This document shows, one piece after another, positions 27,284 through 34,438 of a stretch of DNA of 64,000 bases. Origin of the DNA: Psychroserpens sp041224425 (lineage in GTDB: Bacteria > Bacteroidota > Bacteroidia > Flavobacteriales > Flavobacteriaceae); the NCBI RefSeq assembly GCF_041224425.1, contig NZ_JBGFGL010000068.1, positions 62,001 through 126,000 on the forward strand. The letters are read 5' to 3'. Position 1 is the stretch's first letter. Each line of letters starts with the position of its first letter. Both the position numbers and the translations under genes were made by a program. The notes below the pieces were generated by a model. That model was not told the DNA's origin and ran no database searches. It saw nothing but the letters and a program-made list of their open reading frames with translations.

Positions 27284-27323
27284 AACCTTACTTATTTCAA
27301 GTAAGGTATCGCAGAACGGAAGG
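27284..27323. repeat. Palindromic element R, copy 3 (diverged)
   Basis: CCTTACTTATTTCAAGTAAGG keeps the first hairpin with compensating changes (CTTACTT/AAGTAAG). The second part (ATCGCAGAACGGAAGG) has lost the GTCC/GGAC hairpin. Confidence 0.55.
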
Positions 27324-27574
27324 CTTTAAAAACCAAAATAACAATTTACATACTTCACCAACAATTTTCAGAACCAACGAAAAACGAAGATTAGCCTCTA
27401 ACATCAGGCAGGCGAGTGTCAATGACTAGAAGAAGACGTTAAAAAAGAAATGCTGTTTGAGCGTAGCGAGTTCATTTCTTTTAGGCTTCGATAGTCAAAT
27501 TGACCGCCGAAGATGTCAAGGCTAGACCTTTTTGACACTTTTTGCGGCAATGGTAAAAAGTGTATAAAAACAAA

Positions 27575-27617
27575 ACCCTTCCCTATTTTAGGGAAGCTGT
27601 CCGCAGGACGGAAGGAT
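27575..27617. repeat. Palindromic element R, copy 4
   Basis: ACCCTTCCCTATTTTAGGGAAG then CTGTCCGCAGGACGGAAGGAT. The GTCC-GCA-GGAC loop differs from copies 1, 2 and 5. It is preceded by GCGGCAATGGTAAAAAGTGTAT (module Q) and followed by module S. Confidence 0.7.
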
Positions 27618-27618
27618 A

Positions 27619-27670
27619 AGACAACCCAATCCCAACAACGTCGGAAACCGCTGTCGTCAGTATAGATAAA
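27619..27670. repeat. Module S, copy 2
   Basis: Matches 26975-27030 nearly base for base, including the CCCAATCCCAACAACGTCG core and CTGTCGTCAGTATA. The remainder of 27671-27850 shows no supported gene. Confidence 0.65.
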
Positions 27671-27850
27671 TGAATTCTGTTAAAAATTGTCGAAGCCTTG
27701 GAGACAATTTAGGAATTCAATTATGGTTTCATTGCTTTAAGGCAATGAAAATACCTTCGACAGTAAAGGACTTTTTGATTCGTTTTTGGTCCCTCAAAAA
27801 TGAATATAAGAGCAATGGGAAATAGTGTGTAATCATAAACCTAATGTAAA

Positions 27851-27893
27851 ACCCTTCCCTATTTTAGGGAAGCTGTCCGTAGGACGGAAGGGT
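27851..27893. repeat. Palindromic element R, copy 5
   Basis: Identical in plan to copy 4 with GTCC-GTA-GGAC. As in copy 1 it runs into AAAAAAACAA and then a strong hairpin. Confidence 0.7.
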
Positions 27894-27934
27894 AAAAAAA
27901 CAAGTAAGAGGGATTACTTCGTGATCCCTCTTAC
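27894..27934 (-). terminator. Second hairpin terminator downstream of the tRNA
   Basis: Perfect 11-bp stem GTAAGAGGGAT/ATCCCTCTTAC with a 9-base loop. On the minus strand it is followed by TTGTTTTTTT. Confidence 0.55.
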
Positions 27935-27965
27935 CGCATTTTGCAAATGCCTAAGCCTTAAAAAA

Positions 27966-28002
27966 CAAAAAACCACTCAAGTAAACTTGGTGGTTTTTTT
28001 AT
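27966..28002 (-). terminator. Terminator of tRNA-Ser
   Basis: AACCACCAAGT, a short loop, ACTTGAGTGGTT with one bulge, then TTTTTTG on the minus strand. The plus side also has a T tract, so it may work in both directions. It lies about 22 bases after the tRNA 3' end. Confidence 0.7.
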
Positions 28003-28023
28003 TTCAAGCCTTGCGCTTGTTTG

Positions 28024-28108
28024 CGGAGAAAGAGGGATTCGAACCCCCGGAGGTGTGACCCTCAACAGTTTTCAAGACTGCCGCATTCGACCACTCTGCC
28101 ATTTCTCC
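28024..28108 (-). tRNA. tRNA-Ser (anticodon UGA)
   Basis: On the minus strand the gene starts GGAGAAATGGCAGAGTGG and ends GGTTCGAATCCCTCTTTCTCC plus discriminator G. The acceptor stem GGAGAAA/TTTCTCC is perfect. The anticodon loop CTTGAAA has anticodon TGA, and a long variable arm typical of class II tRNA-Ser is present. The CCA end is not encoded. The only copy in the window, it sits at the edge of the repeat-rich tract. Confidence 0.96.
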
Positions 28109-28119
28109 GATTGCGGATG

Positions 28120-28151
28120 CAAATATAAAACCCTTTTTTAACTCTTTCAAA
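28120..28151 (-). promoter_or_regulatory. Promoter of tRNA-Ser
   Basis: On the minus strand TTTG (28151-28148), a 20-base spacer, then TATATTTG (28127-28120), ending 11 bases before the tRNA. This matches the Bacteroidota housekeeping promoter well. Confidence 0.7.
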
Positions 28152-28233
28152 TAAAACCGAAGATTTTTAAATTTAATCTTAATATTTGGTTTTTATTAAC
28201 GGCATCATCCTTTTAAAGTCCAAGCCTATCGCT

Positions 28234-28241
28234 TAATTTTG
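28234..28241 (+). promoter_or_regulatory. -7 element TAATTTTG of the nitroreductase gene
   Basis: TAATTTTG fits TAnnTTTG and lies 12 bases before the first plausible ATG. The -33 region is only T-rich. Confidence 0.5.
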
Positions 28242-28253
28242 CAGCGTAAAACA

Positions 28254-28889
28254 ATGCTTATGGATATTATTGATGCCTTGAATTGGCGCTATGCCACCAA
28301 AAAGTTTGATGCCAATAAAACATTGAATGATGAGCAGCTTCAAACCTTAAAGGAAGCTTTTAACCTTACGGCAACATCTTTCGGATTGCAGACCATTACC
28401 ATGCTCATGGTGTCCGATAAGAACCTTAGAGCGCAACTTGTAGAACATGCTTACGGACAACAACAGGTGGTCGATGCCTCACATTTGTTGGTCATTTGTA
28501 TTCAAGATAATATCAGTGATGCCGATGTTGATGCCTTTTTCGATACGGTTTCAGATGTGAGAAACACGCCTGAGACGATTTTGGAACCTTACAGAAACGA
28601 TCTCAAGCGCATGATGAAGAACATGTCACAAACCGAACGACAGGAATGGTCCACCAAACAGGCCTATATTGCCTTAGGAAACTTGATGACGGTCTGTGCG
28701 GTAGAACAAATTGATGCCTGCCCCATGGAAGGGTTCTTACCTGAACAATTTGATAAAGCGCTTGGTCTAGAAGAGCGACACTTGAAATCGGTGTTACTAT
28801 TGCCAGTGGGTTTCAGGGCAGACGATGATATGTTTTCAAGCTTTAAGAAAGTCAGAAAAGATATGGATGCAGCCGTGATTACACTTTAA
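28254..28889 (+). CDS. NAD(P)H-dependent nitroreductase family flavoprotein
   Basis: The protein has 211 residues from ATG 28254; a second ATG two codons on (28260, MDIIDALNWRY) is equally plausible. The pattern W-RYATKKFD at the N-terminus, SFGLQ-x-x near 40-50 and GNLMTVCAVEQIDACPMEGF near 145-165 are those of the NfsB-like oxygen-insensitive nitroreductases, FMN-binding dimers that reduce nitro compounds, quinones or flavins. Residues RYATKKF bind FMN phosphate in the family. The protein is cytoplasmic. Its own promoter element lies just upstream, and a separate promoter serves the next gene, so it is probably monocistronic. Physiological substrate unknown. Confidence 0.92.
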   Translation: MLMDIIDALNWRYATKKFDANKTLNDEQLQTLKEAFNLTATSFGLQTITMLMVSDKNLRAQLVEHAYGQQQVVDASHLLVICIQDNISDADVDAFFDTVSDVRNTPETILEPYRNDLKRMMKNMSQTERQEWSTKQAYIALGNLMTVCAVEQIDACPMEGFLPEQFDKALGLEERHLKSVLLLPVGFRADDDMFSSFKKVRKDMDAAVITL

Positions 28890-28900
28890 GCGTAACTTTT

Positions 28901-28931
28901 TTTGAACCGCCTTAGTATTATCTTATATTTG
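28901..28931 (+). promoter_or_regulatory. Textbook Bacteroidota promoter for the thioredoxin-like/degT pair
   Basis: TTTG at 28901-28904, a 19-base spacer, TATATTTG at 28924-28931, then 21 bases to the ATG. This is an exact match to the TTTG-N19-TAnnTTTG consensus. Confidence 0.75.
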
Positions 28932-28952
28932 TTTCAATTCAAATGAAAACCG

Positions 28953-29372
28953 ATGAAAAAAATTGCATTAGTAATCTTGTTACTATTTTCTCTTCAGATT
29001 ACAGCCCAAAATAAAGGGGATTGGTTCACTGATTATGAAGTGGCGACCGCAAAGGCGACATCACAAAACCAAAACATGTTAGTCTTTGCCACAGGTGATA
29101 TGTCTTCTGAAACAGAAGCTTTATTAAACGAAGAACTCTTCAATTCTGAAACGTTTAAGCGTGTGGCTTTAAAAGTGGTCTTATTGCAATTGAGTTTCAA
29201 TGATACCGATGCTTATACAAAGCGCATAGCAACTCATTACACGGGAGTAAAAGTAGCTCCTGCAGTATCTTTGGTAGATGCCAACGGAAACCGTTTGGGT
29301 GTATCGTTAACAGCTATTACCAAAGAACATATTCAGACATTTTTATCACAGTTGGAAGCTAAACTTCAATAG
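28953..29372 (+). CDS. Exported thioredoxin-fold protein lacking the CxxC active site
   Basis: The protein has 139 residues with signal peptide MKKIALVILLLFSLQITAQ. The body follows the layout of small thioredoxin-like proteins (DYEVATAKATSQNQNMLVFATG..., then VAPAVSLVDANGNRLG, the cis-Pro strand). Where the CxxC normally stands there is GDMSSE, and the mature protein has no cysteine at all. It therefore cannot do disulfide exchange and is more likely a binding or chaperone-like member of the family. It has an excellent promoter and ends 3 bases before the DegT-like gene, so both are made together. Confidence 0.75.
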   Translation: MKKIALVILLLFSLQITAQNKGDWFTDYEVATAKATSQNQNMLVFATGDMSSETEALLNEELFNSETFKRVALKVVLLQLSFNDTDAYTKRIATHYTGVKVAPAVSLVDANGNRLGVSLTAITKEHIQTFLSQLEAKLQ

Positions 29373-29375
29373 TAT

Positions 29376-30569
29376 ATGCCAGGTTTTGAATTGTTTGGCG
29401 ATCAAGAACGCAAGGAAGTCAATGATGTATTAGATAATGGTGTGTTGATGCGCTATGGGTTTGATGGTATGCGCAATGGACATTGGAAAGCTAAATCTCT
29501 GGAAACAGAACTAAGCAAAACCTTTCAAACTAAACACGTACAGTTGGTCTCCAGTGGAACCGCTGCCGTTTCTGTAGCCTTGGCGTCTGCTGGTGTTGGT
29601 GCAGGCGATGAGGTGATTATGCCAACATTTACCTTCGTGGCGAGCTTTGAAGCCATCATGATGCTTGGAGCAATTCCTGTGCTTGTAGATATTGATGATA
29701 CCCTAACTTTAGATCCCAAAGCAGTTGAAGCTGCCATTACCGATAAGACCAAAGCGGTTATGGTGGTGCAGATGTGTGGTAGTATGGCTGATATGAAGTC
29801 TTTACGCACCATATGTAATAAGCACAACCTTATTTTTGTAGAAGATGCGTGTCAAGCCATTGGCGGAACCTACGATGGAAAACCCTTAGGAAGTATTGCC
29901 GATGTGGGTTGCTTTTCATTCGATTTCGTAAAGACCATTACTTGTGGTGAAGGTGGCGCTGTCGTGACCAACAATCCTGAGTATTACAAAAACGCCGACC
30001 ATTATAGCGATCATGGGCATGACCACGTTGGAAATGATCGTGGTGCTGAATCGCATCCGTTCTTAGGTTATAATTTCCGAATCTCAGAACTGAATGCAGC
30101 AGTAGGTTTGGCGCAAGTGAAACGCTTGCCGGAATTTATTTCCATTCAGAAGAAACACTATATGATTCTTAGGGATGCCATTGCACGAGTTCCAGGAGTT
30201 ACCTTTAGAAAAGTCCCAAAAGGAGGCGAGGAGAGTTATGCGTTTCTGAATTTTTTCTTACCAGATTTGGAAACAGCTAGACAAGTGGCTGCTAAATTTA
30301 AGACTGAAGGTATTGATGCCTGTTGGAATTACTACGACAACAATTGGCATTATGTAAGAAAATGGGAACATCTTAAAGAGGCGAAGTCCTTATATCCACT
30401 ATCTACAGAAATAAAACACGAATTGTCTAAGCTCAAAGAGAAGGACTTTTCGCAATCCGATTACTGGATTGGTAGAAACATCTCTTGCTTGATAAAATTG
30501 TCATGGACAGAAGAAGAGGTTAGACAAAGAGCTGAAACAATGGTTAATAACATAAAGTCTTGTCTTTGA
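29376..30569 (+). CDS. DegT/DnrJ/EryC1/StrS-family PLP aminotransferase
   Basis: The 397-residue protein has the fold-type I layout of sugar aminotransferases: SSGTAAVSVALASAGVGAGDEV at the N-terminal side, PTFTFVASFEAI, VEDACQAIGGTYDG, and SFDFVKTITCGEGGAV with the Schiff-base lysine at Lys186. FRISELNAAVGLAQ follows. The family transfers an amino group to keto-sugars for cell-surface glycans or antibiotics; glutamate is the usual donor. The gene stands without other sugar-nucleotide genes, so the product is not predictable. It starts 3 bases after the thioredoxin-like gene. A decayed copy of its last ~80 codons (from Trp317) lies at 38516-38766. Confidence 0.93.
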   Translation: MPGFELFGDQERKEVNDVLDNGVLMRYGFDGMRNGHWKAKSLETELSKTFQTKHVQLVSSGTAAVSVALASAGVGAGDEVIMPTFTFVASFEAIMMLGAIPVLVDIDDTLTLDPKAVEAAITDKTKAVMVVQMCGSMADMKSLRTICNKHNLIFVEDACQAIGGTYDGKPLGSIADVGCFSFDFVKTITCGEGGAVVTNNPEYYKNADHYSDHGHDHVGNDRGAESHPFLGYNFRISELNAAVGLAQVKRLPEFISIQKKHYMILRDAIARVPGVTFRKVPKGGEESYAFLNFFLPDLETARQVAAKFKTEGIDACWNYYDNNWHYVRKWEHLKEAKSLYPLSTEIKHELSKLKEKDFSQSDYWIGRNISCLIKLSWTEEEVRQRAETMVNNIKSCL

Positions 30570-30617
30570 GGTTGTTTTGTTAAAATCAAAACAAAAATTC
30601 ATTTAATTTCTTATAAA

Positions 30618-30643
30618 GAATGTAACTTATTATTGTTACATTC
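30618..30643. promoter_or_regulatory. Inverted repeat GAATGTAAC-N8-GTTACATTC upstream of the hybrid regulator
   Basis: A perfect 9-bp inverted repeat lies in the degT-regulator gap, 63 bases before the ATG at 30706. The half-site GTTACAT is also repeated twice downstream of the regulator gene (33660 and 33681), which points to a binding site rather than a terminator; no T tract follows. Confidence 0.5.
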
Positions 30644-30705
30644 ATAACAGCTTGAAAAATTATTATTATCTATCATTGCTTAGCTGTTATTATTTGATTT
30701 TTTTT

Positions 30706-33648
30706 ATGAACAAGTTTTGGGTTTTAGTTTTTTTGATTTGTAGTTTTTCATTTGCTCAAAAGAAAATAGTAAATGTTGATTCATTAAAACTAGTATTAAC
30801 TCAAACTCAAATAGCAGACAGTTCAAAATGTAAAAGTTATATTGCTTTAATCAGGCATTATAAGAATAATGATATCGATAGTTGCAAAATATATTTTGAA
30901 GAATTTCTTACTTATGCTAAAACCTACAATTCAAACTTAGCATATTACAATTATTATAGAAGAAAAGCTGGATATTTCGGAATGTTTATTGAATCGGGAC
31001 AAAGTGCGTCAGATTTTATAAATGATAATTTGTTGAAAGCGTTGTCTTATTCAAAGGTGATGAATGATCCGAAACGTATTTACAAGATTTATTCTCGCTT
31101 AACTCAAGAAAATGCAAGACTAGGAAATGGAGAAGATGCTTTAATGTATGCCCAAAAAGCAGAATCCATTTCTATAGAACATGGAATGTGGAAAGAAACT
31201 GCCTACATCTATGGGCAATTTGGAAAAATTTACAATTATGTTTTTGATAAAACAGAACTTGCATTAGAATATCTAATAAAATCAGATAGCATATATGAAT
31301 CTCATAATTATAAAGGTTATAGTCGTGGCTTTACCTTATCCTTTATTGGAGATGTGTATGAATCTTTCAGTGAATACGAGAAAGCTATTTCGTATCAAGA
31401 ACAAGCGTATGCAATATTTGATAGTGTAGATAATGCTTACCAGAAAAATTTCATTTTTAGTAAGCTTGCTCTTATAGAGAACGAAAGAGAAAATTATGAC
31501 ATCGCTACCAAATATGCTTTGGATGCTCGATTATTTTATAATCAGAATAAGTATCCGCTTCAAGAAGCATCACTAAGTGTGGTTTTGTGTGATATTTATT
31601 TTAATAGTGGTCAATTAGATAAAGCCTTTGAAGCTGGTGAAATTGCCATTAATCTTAACAGAGCTCATAAGAACGAAGCAGGTTTAATATTCGCACTTCT
31701 AAAGCAATCTAAGATTCTAAGTAAAAAAAAGAATTACAGAGAAAGTAATCTATTGGCATTAGAAGCCGAAGATTTAGCAATTAAACTGGATGGTTATGAA
31801 GAGCTAAAGGACATCTATAAAGTTTTGCAGTTAAATTCGGAAAAATTAAAAGAGTATAAATTAGCTTATGAATACTCACAGCAATTTAAAAGGATTAATG
31901 ATTCACTTGTAACCAGTCAGAACCTTTTAAGAGCTAAAGAAATTGAAGCCAAATACCAATCAGAAAAAAAGGAAAAAGAAATCGCCTTATTAAAATCTGA
32001 AAAGGCTCTCATTGCTCAAAAGAAAAAAAGTGAACGAAATTTGTTAATTGGTGGTCTGGGAATAACTTCTTTAGCTGGTGTCTTTCTTTTTATGTTGTAC
32101 CGAAACAGAAAGAAAACCAATCGAAAGCTGAAAGATTTGGATCAGTTTAAAAGCAAACTTTTTGCAAATATCTCACATGAGTTTAGAACTCCATTAACGC
32201 TCATTTCTGGGTATTCTCATAAGCAATTAGAAAATAGGGAATTACAACAAAATGAAAGGAAAGAGTTAGAAACGATTAATAAGAATGCTGACAGACTTGA
32301 AGGTCTGGTAAATCAAATGTTAGATCTGGCAAAATTAGAATCTGGACAATTAAAATTAAGAGTTACAAAAGGGGATTTATCCGTTTTATTAAAATCTTTA
32401 GCAGCTTCATTTGAATTAACGGCAAATGAAAAGAAAATAAACTATTCCAAAGCAATAAAAGGATTGAAAACTGCCTGGTTTGATGCTGATGTCATTCAAA
32501 AAATCACAACGAATTTATTAACGAATGCAATTAAGTATTGTGATGAAAACGGAACTGTAGCTTTTAATGCTAAAGAGGAACATAAGTCTTTGGTATTAGA
32601 AGTAGTTAATACAACCCAATCACTAACAGATACGCAAATAAAAAATATTTTCAATAGATTTTATCAAGCTGATGATAATAAAGATGGTATCGGTGTTGGT
32701 TTGTCATTGGTAAAAGAATTGGTTGATTTGTGTAAAGGAAAAATTAGTGTGATTCAAAATGATGATAGGATAAACTTTTCAGTTTTATTGCCAATCGATA
32801 AAAATGCATTTGAAACCAACCAAATTATCGTATCATCTGAAATCACAGAACTTAATAAAGCGTTGGATAGTGAGCAAATTGAAGTATCGCCTGAAGACAA
32901 TATTATGCTTGTCGTTGATGATAATGAGGAAATAAGGAATTTTATAAAGAGTATTTTTCATAACCAATTTACACTTTTAGAAGCCAAAAATGGAACGGAA
33001 GGGTATCGCAAGGCAATTGAGTTTATTCCAGATATTATTATTTCAGATGTAATGATGCCCAATGTTGGTGGATTTGAGCTTACCCAAACTTTAAAACAAG
33101 ATGAACGCACAAGTCATATTCCGATTGTTTTATTGACCGCTAAATCTGAAGATGAAGATAAATATAAAGGATTGGAAATAGGAGCTGATGATTATGTTAC
33201 AAAGCCCTTTAAATCTAAATTGCTTCAAACGAGAGTGAATAATTTAATAAGTTCAAGAAAAAAACTTCAAGAACGCTACAGTCAAGAAATCATTCTTAGA
33301 CCAAAGGATATCGCCATTTCAAATACCGATGAAATATTTTTAGAAAAACTTCAAGAAGTTATAGATTCTAATTTAATTGAATCCTCTTTTAATGTTAAGG
33401 AATTTAGCAAAGCGCTAGGTCTTAGTCGCATGCAATTACACAGAAAATTAAAAGGACTTACAGGTTTGTCAGCGACAGAGTTTATACGTTCCCAACGATT
33501 AAAATTAGCCGTTGAGTTATTAAAAAAATCGGATGTCAATATCTCTGAAATTGGATACTCGGTTGGATTTAATGATCATTCCTATTTTACCAAATGCTTC
33601 AAAGAACAATATGGTTGTTCTCCTTCAGATTACCTGAAAAACCTATAA
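30706..33648 (+). CDS. Hybrid two-component regulator: TPR sensor, histidine kinase, receiver, AraC-type HTH
   Basis: The 980-residue one-protein signalling system starts at MNKFWVLVFLICSFSFAQ. An upstream TTG (30652) would add 18 residues before a clear signal peptide and is less likely. The periplasmic part has TPR-like helices (residues ~80-420), then a coiled coil and one membrane segment (LIGGLGITSLAGVFLFMLYR). The kinase has FANISHEFRTPLTL (phospho-His), NLLTNAIKYC (N box) and GIGVGLSLV (G box). The receiver has ISDVMMPN with phospho-Asp and TAKSEDEDKYKGLEIGADD. The end is an AraC-type double helix-turn-helix (GLSRMQLHRKLKGLTGLSA, ISEIGYSVGFNDHSYFTKCFK). It resembles HTCS regulators but with TPRs in place of propellers. 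It probably controls cassette A downstream. Confidence 0.93.
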   Translation: MNKFWVLVFLICSFSFAQKKIVNVDSLKLVLTQTQIADSSKCKSYIALIRHYKNNDIDSCKIYFEEFLTYAKTYNSNLAYYNYYRRKAGYFGMFIESGQSASDFINDNLLKALSYSKVMNDPKRIYKIYSRLTQENARLGNGEDALMYAQKAESISIEHGMWKETAYIYGQFGKIYNYVFDKTELALEYLIKSDSIYESHNYKGYSRGFTLSFIGDVYESFSEYEKAISYQEQAYAIFDSVDNAYQKNFIFSKLALIENERENYDIATKYALDARLFYNQNKYPLQEASLSVVLCDIYFNSGQLDKAFEAGEIAINLNRAHKNEAGLIFALLKQSKILSKKKNYRESNLLALEAEDLAIKLDGYEELKDIYKVLQLNSEKLKEYKLAYEYSQQFKRINDSLVTSQNLLRAKEIEAKYQSEKKEKEIALLKSEKALIAQKKKSERNLLIGGLGITSLAGVFLFMLYRNRKKTNRKLKDLDQFKSKLFANISHEFRTPLTLISGYSHKQLENRELQQNERKELETINKNADRLEGLVNQMLDLAKLESGQLKLRVTKGDLSVLLKSLAASFELTANEKKINYSKAIKGLKTAWFDADVIQKITTNLLTNAIKYCDENGTVAFNAKEEHKSLVLEVVNTTQSLTDTQIKNIFNRFYQADDNKDGIGVGLSLVKELVDLCKGKISVIQNDDRINFSVLLPIDKNAFETNQIIVSSEITELNKALDSEQIEVSPEDNIMLVVDDNEEIRNFIKSIFHNQFTLLEAKNGTEGYRKAIEFIPDIIISDVMMPNVGGFELTQTLKQDERTSHIPIVLLTAKSEDEDKYKGLEIGADDYVTKPFKSKLLQTRVNNLISSRKKLQERYSQEIILRPKDIAISNTDEIFLEKLQEVIDSNLIESSFNVKEFSKALGLSRMQLHRKLKGLTGLSATEFIRSQRLKLAVELLKKSDVNISEIGYSVGFNDHSYFTKCFKEQYGCSPSDYLKNL

Positions 33649-33659
33649 AAAACCTAGGT

Positions 33660-33724
33660 GTTACATACTTCATAGCAATTGTTACATCTGTCATACTTCG
33701 GTTAATTCCTTCCTTTTAGTTTTG
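33660..33724 (+). promoter_or_regulatory. Putative activator-dependent promoter: two GTTACAT sites 21 bp apart plus TAGTTTTG
   Basis: GTTACAT occurs at 33660-33666 and 33681-33687, exactly 21 bases apart, the helical phasing used by AraC-family proteins. The element TAGTTTTG (33717-33724) fits TAnnTTTG, and the -33 region lacks TTTG, as in activator-dependent promoters. Distances place the sites about 37-64 bases upstream of the start point. The regulator gene ends 11 bases before the first site. Confidence 0.5.
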
Positions 33725-33760
33725 AAATAAATGCTTAGCAAGACGTTTTAAATCTAAATT

Positions 33761-33916
33761 TTGAATAAAAAAAAATCATTACTAGGATCGATACAATCTT
33801 TACCTCAAACCAATATTTATATCAATGTCAATCATTTAGAAAAAGGAAGTTATAGGTTAAGTATTGTGTACAACAGTAAAATAATTAAAAGCACACATTT
33901 TACTAAGGAAAAGTAA
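33761..33916 (+). CDS. Small basic protein of about 50 residues, TTG start
   Basis: Reading from TTG 33761 gives a 51-residue protein (NKKKSLLGSIQSLPQTNI...YINVNHLEKGSYRLSIVY...KIIKSTHFTKEK). There is an in-frame stop six bases upstream of the TTG. The HLEKGSYRLSI...IIK...F-K pattern resembles small orphan proteins that I recall from other flavobacteria and also the strand pattern of a T9SS tail. No signal peptide. It lies 37 bases after the TAGTTTTG element and just ahead of a terminator hairpin, so it could be a leader peptide gene. Low certainty. Confidence 0.45.
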   Translation: MNKKKSLLGSIQSLPQTNIYINVNHLEKGSYRLSIVYNSKIIKSTHFTKEK

Positions 33917-33943
33917 ATAGGAAGAAGCTATTAATCAGTTGAG

Positions 33944-33996
33944 AAAAAGGAAGCAATATTATAAACGTGGAGTTAGCGTTGTTTCCTTTTCTTTTT
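33944..33996 (+). terminator. Hairpin terminator/attenuator before the lipoprotein gene
   Basis: AAAAGGAAGCAA pairs with TTGTTTCCTTTT (12 bp, one G-T) around a 22-base loop, followed by CTTTTT. It falls between the small ORF and 34011, so it could end the short transcript or attenuate read-through into cassette A. Confidence 0.6.
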
Positions 33997-34010
33997 AAAT
34001 CACAAAAATT

Positions 34011-34427
34011 ATGACAGTATTAAAAAGGTTAGGGATTATTTGTCTCGTATTATTGACAAGTGCATGTAGTAGTGATGATGACAGTGGAGGAGACATGCAA
34101 GGTGATATTAATGTTGCTAGTTTGTTACAATCAGGAAAATGGTATCAAGAGTCAATTACACCAGGAAGTTTTACAGATTGTGAAAAAAACACCAATATAG
34201 AATTTAACGATAACGGAGCGTTTTTTTTAGAATCTTTTGATGAGGATTCAGGTCCGTGTGCATCTACAGGAGTTGAAACAGGTACATTCACTCGAATGAA
34301 TAATGATATTTCCATTACAGTTGGGGCAACAGTGATAAATGTTGTTATTGATTCTATTTCGCAAGAATCATTAACAGTTACAACAAGTGATGGAGACACC
34401 ATAACCTTTGATAAAGTTCAAGGCTAA
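34011..34427 (+). CDS. Small lipocalin-like lipoprotein
   Basis: The protein has 138 residues. The lipobox LLTSAC places the lipid on a Cys followed by SSDDDSGGD, an acidic stretch of the kind that sends Bacteroidota lipoproteins to the cell surface. The mature part (GKWYQESI...NTNIEFNDNGAFFLES...GTFTRMNNDISIT...ESLTVTTSDGDTITF) follows the lipocalin-like beta-barrel pattern common in flavobacterial lipoproteins; two Cys may form a disulfide. It precedes the S74 surface protein by 11 bases and should be co-expressed. The ligand is unknown. Confidence 0.8.
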   Translation: MTVLKRLGIICLVLLTSACSSDDDSGGDMQGDINVASLLQSGKWYQESITPGSFTDCEKNTNIEFNDNGAFFLESFDEDSGPCASTGVETGTFTRMNNDISITVGATVINVVIDSISQESLTVTTSDGDTITFDKVQG

Positions 34428-34438
34428 TACTTAAGATT

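Noticed and set aside
24048..28024. Integrative element inserted at tRNA-Ser
   Set aside because: No integrase gene and no direct repeat of the tRNA 3' end were found in the window.
27825..28058. 77-residue plus-strand ORF
   Set aside because: It reads through palindromic element R, a terminator hairpin and part of the tRNA, so it is not a gene.
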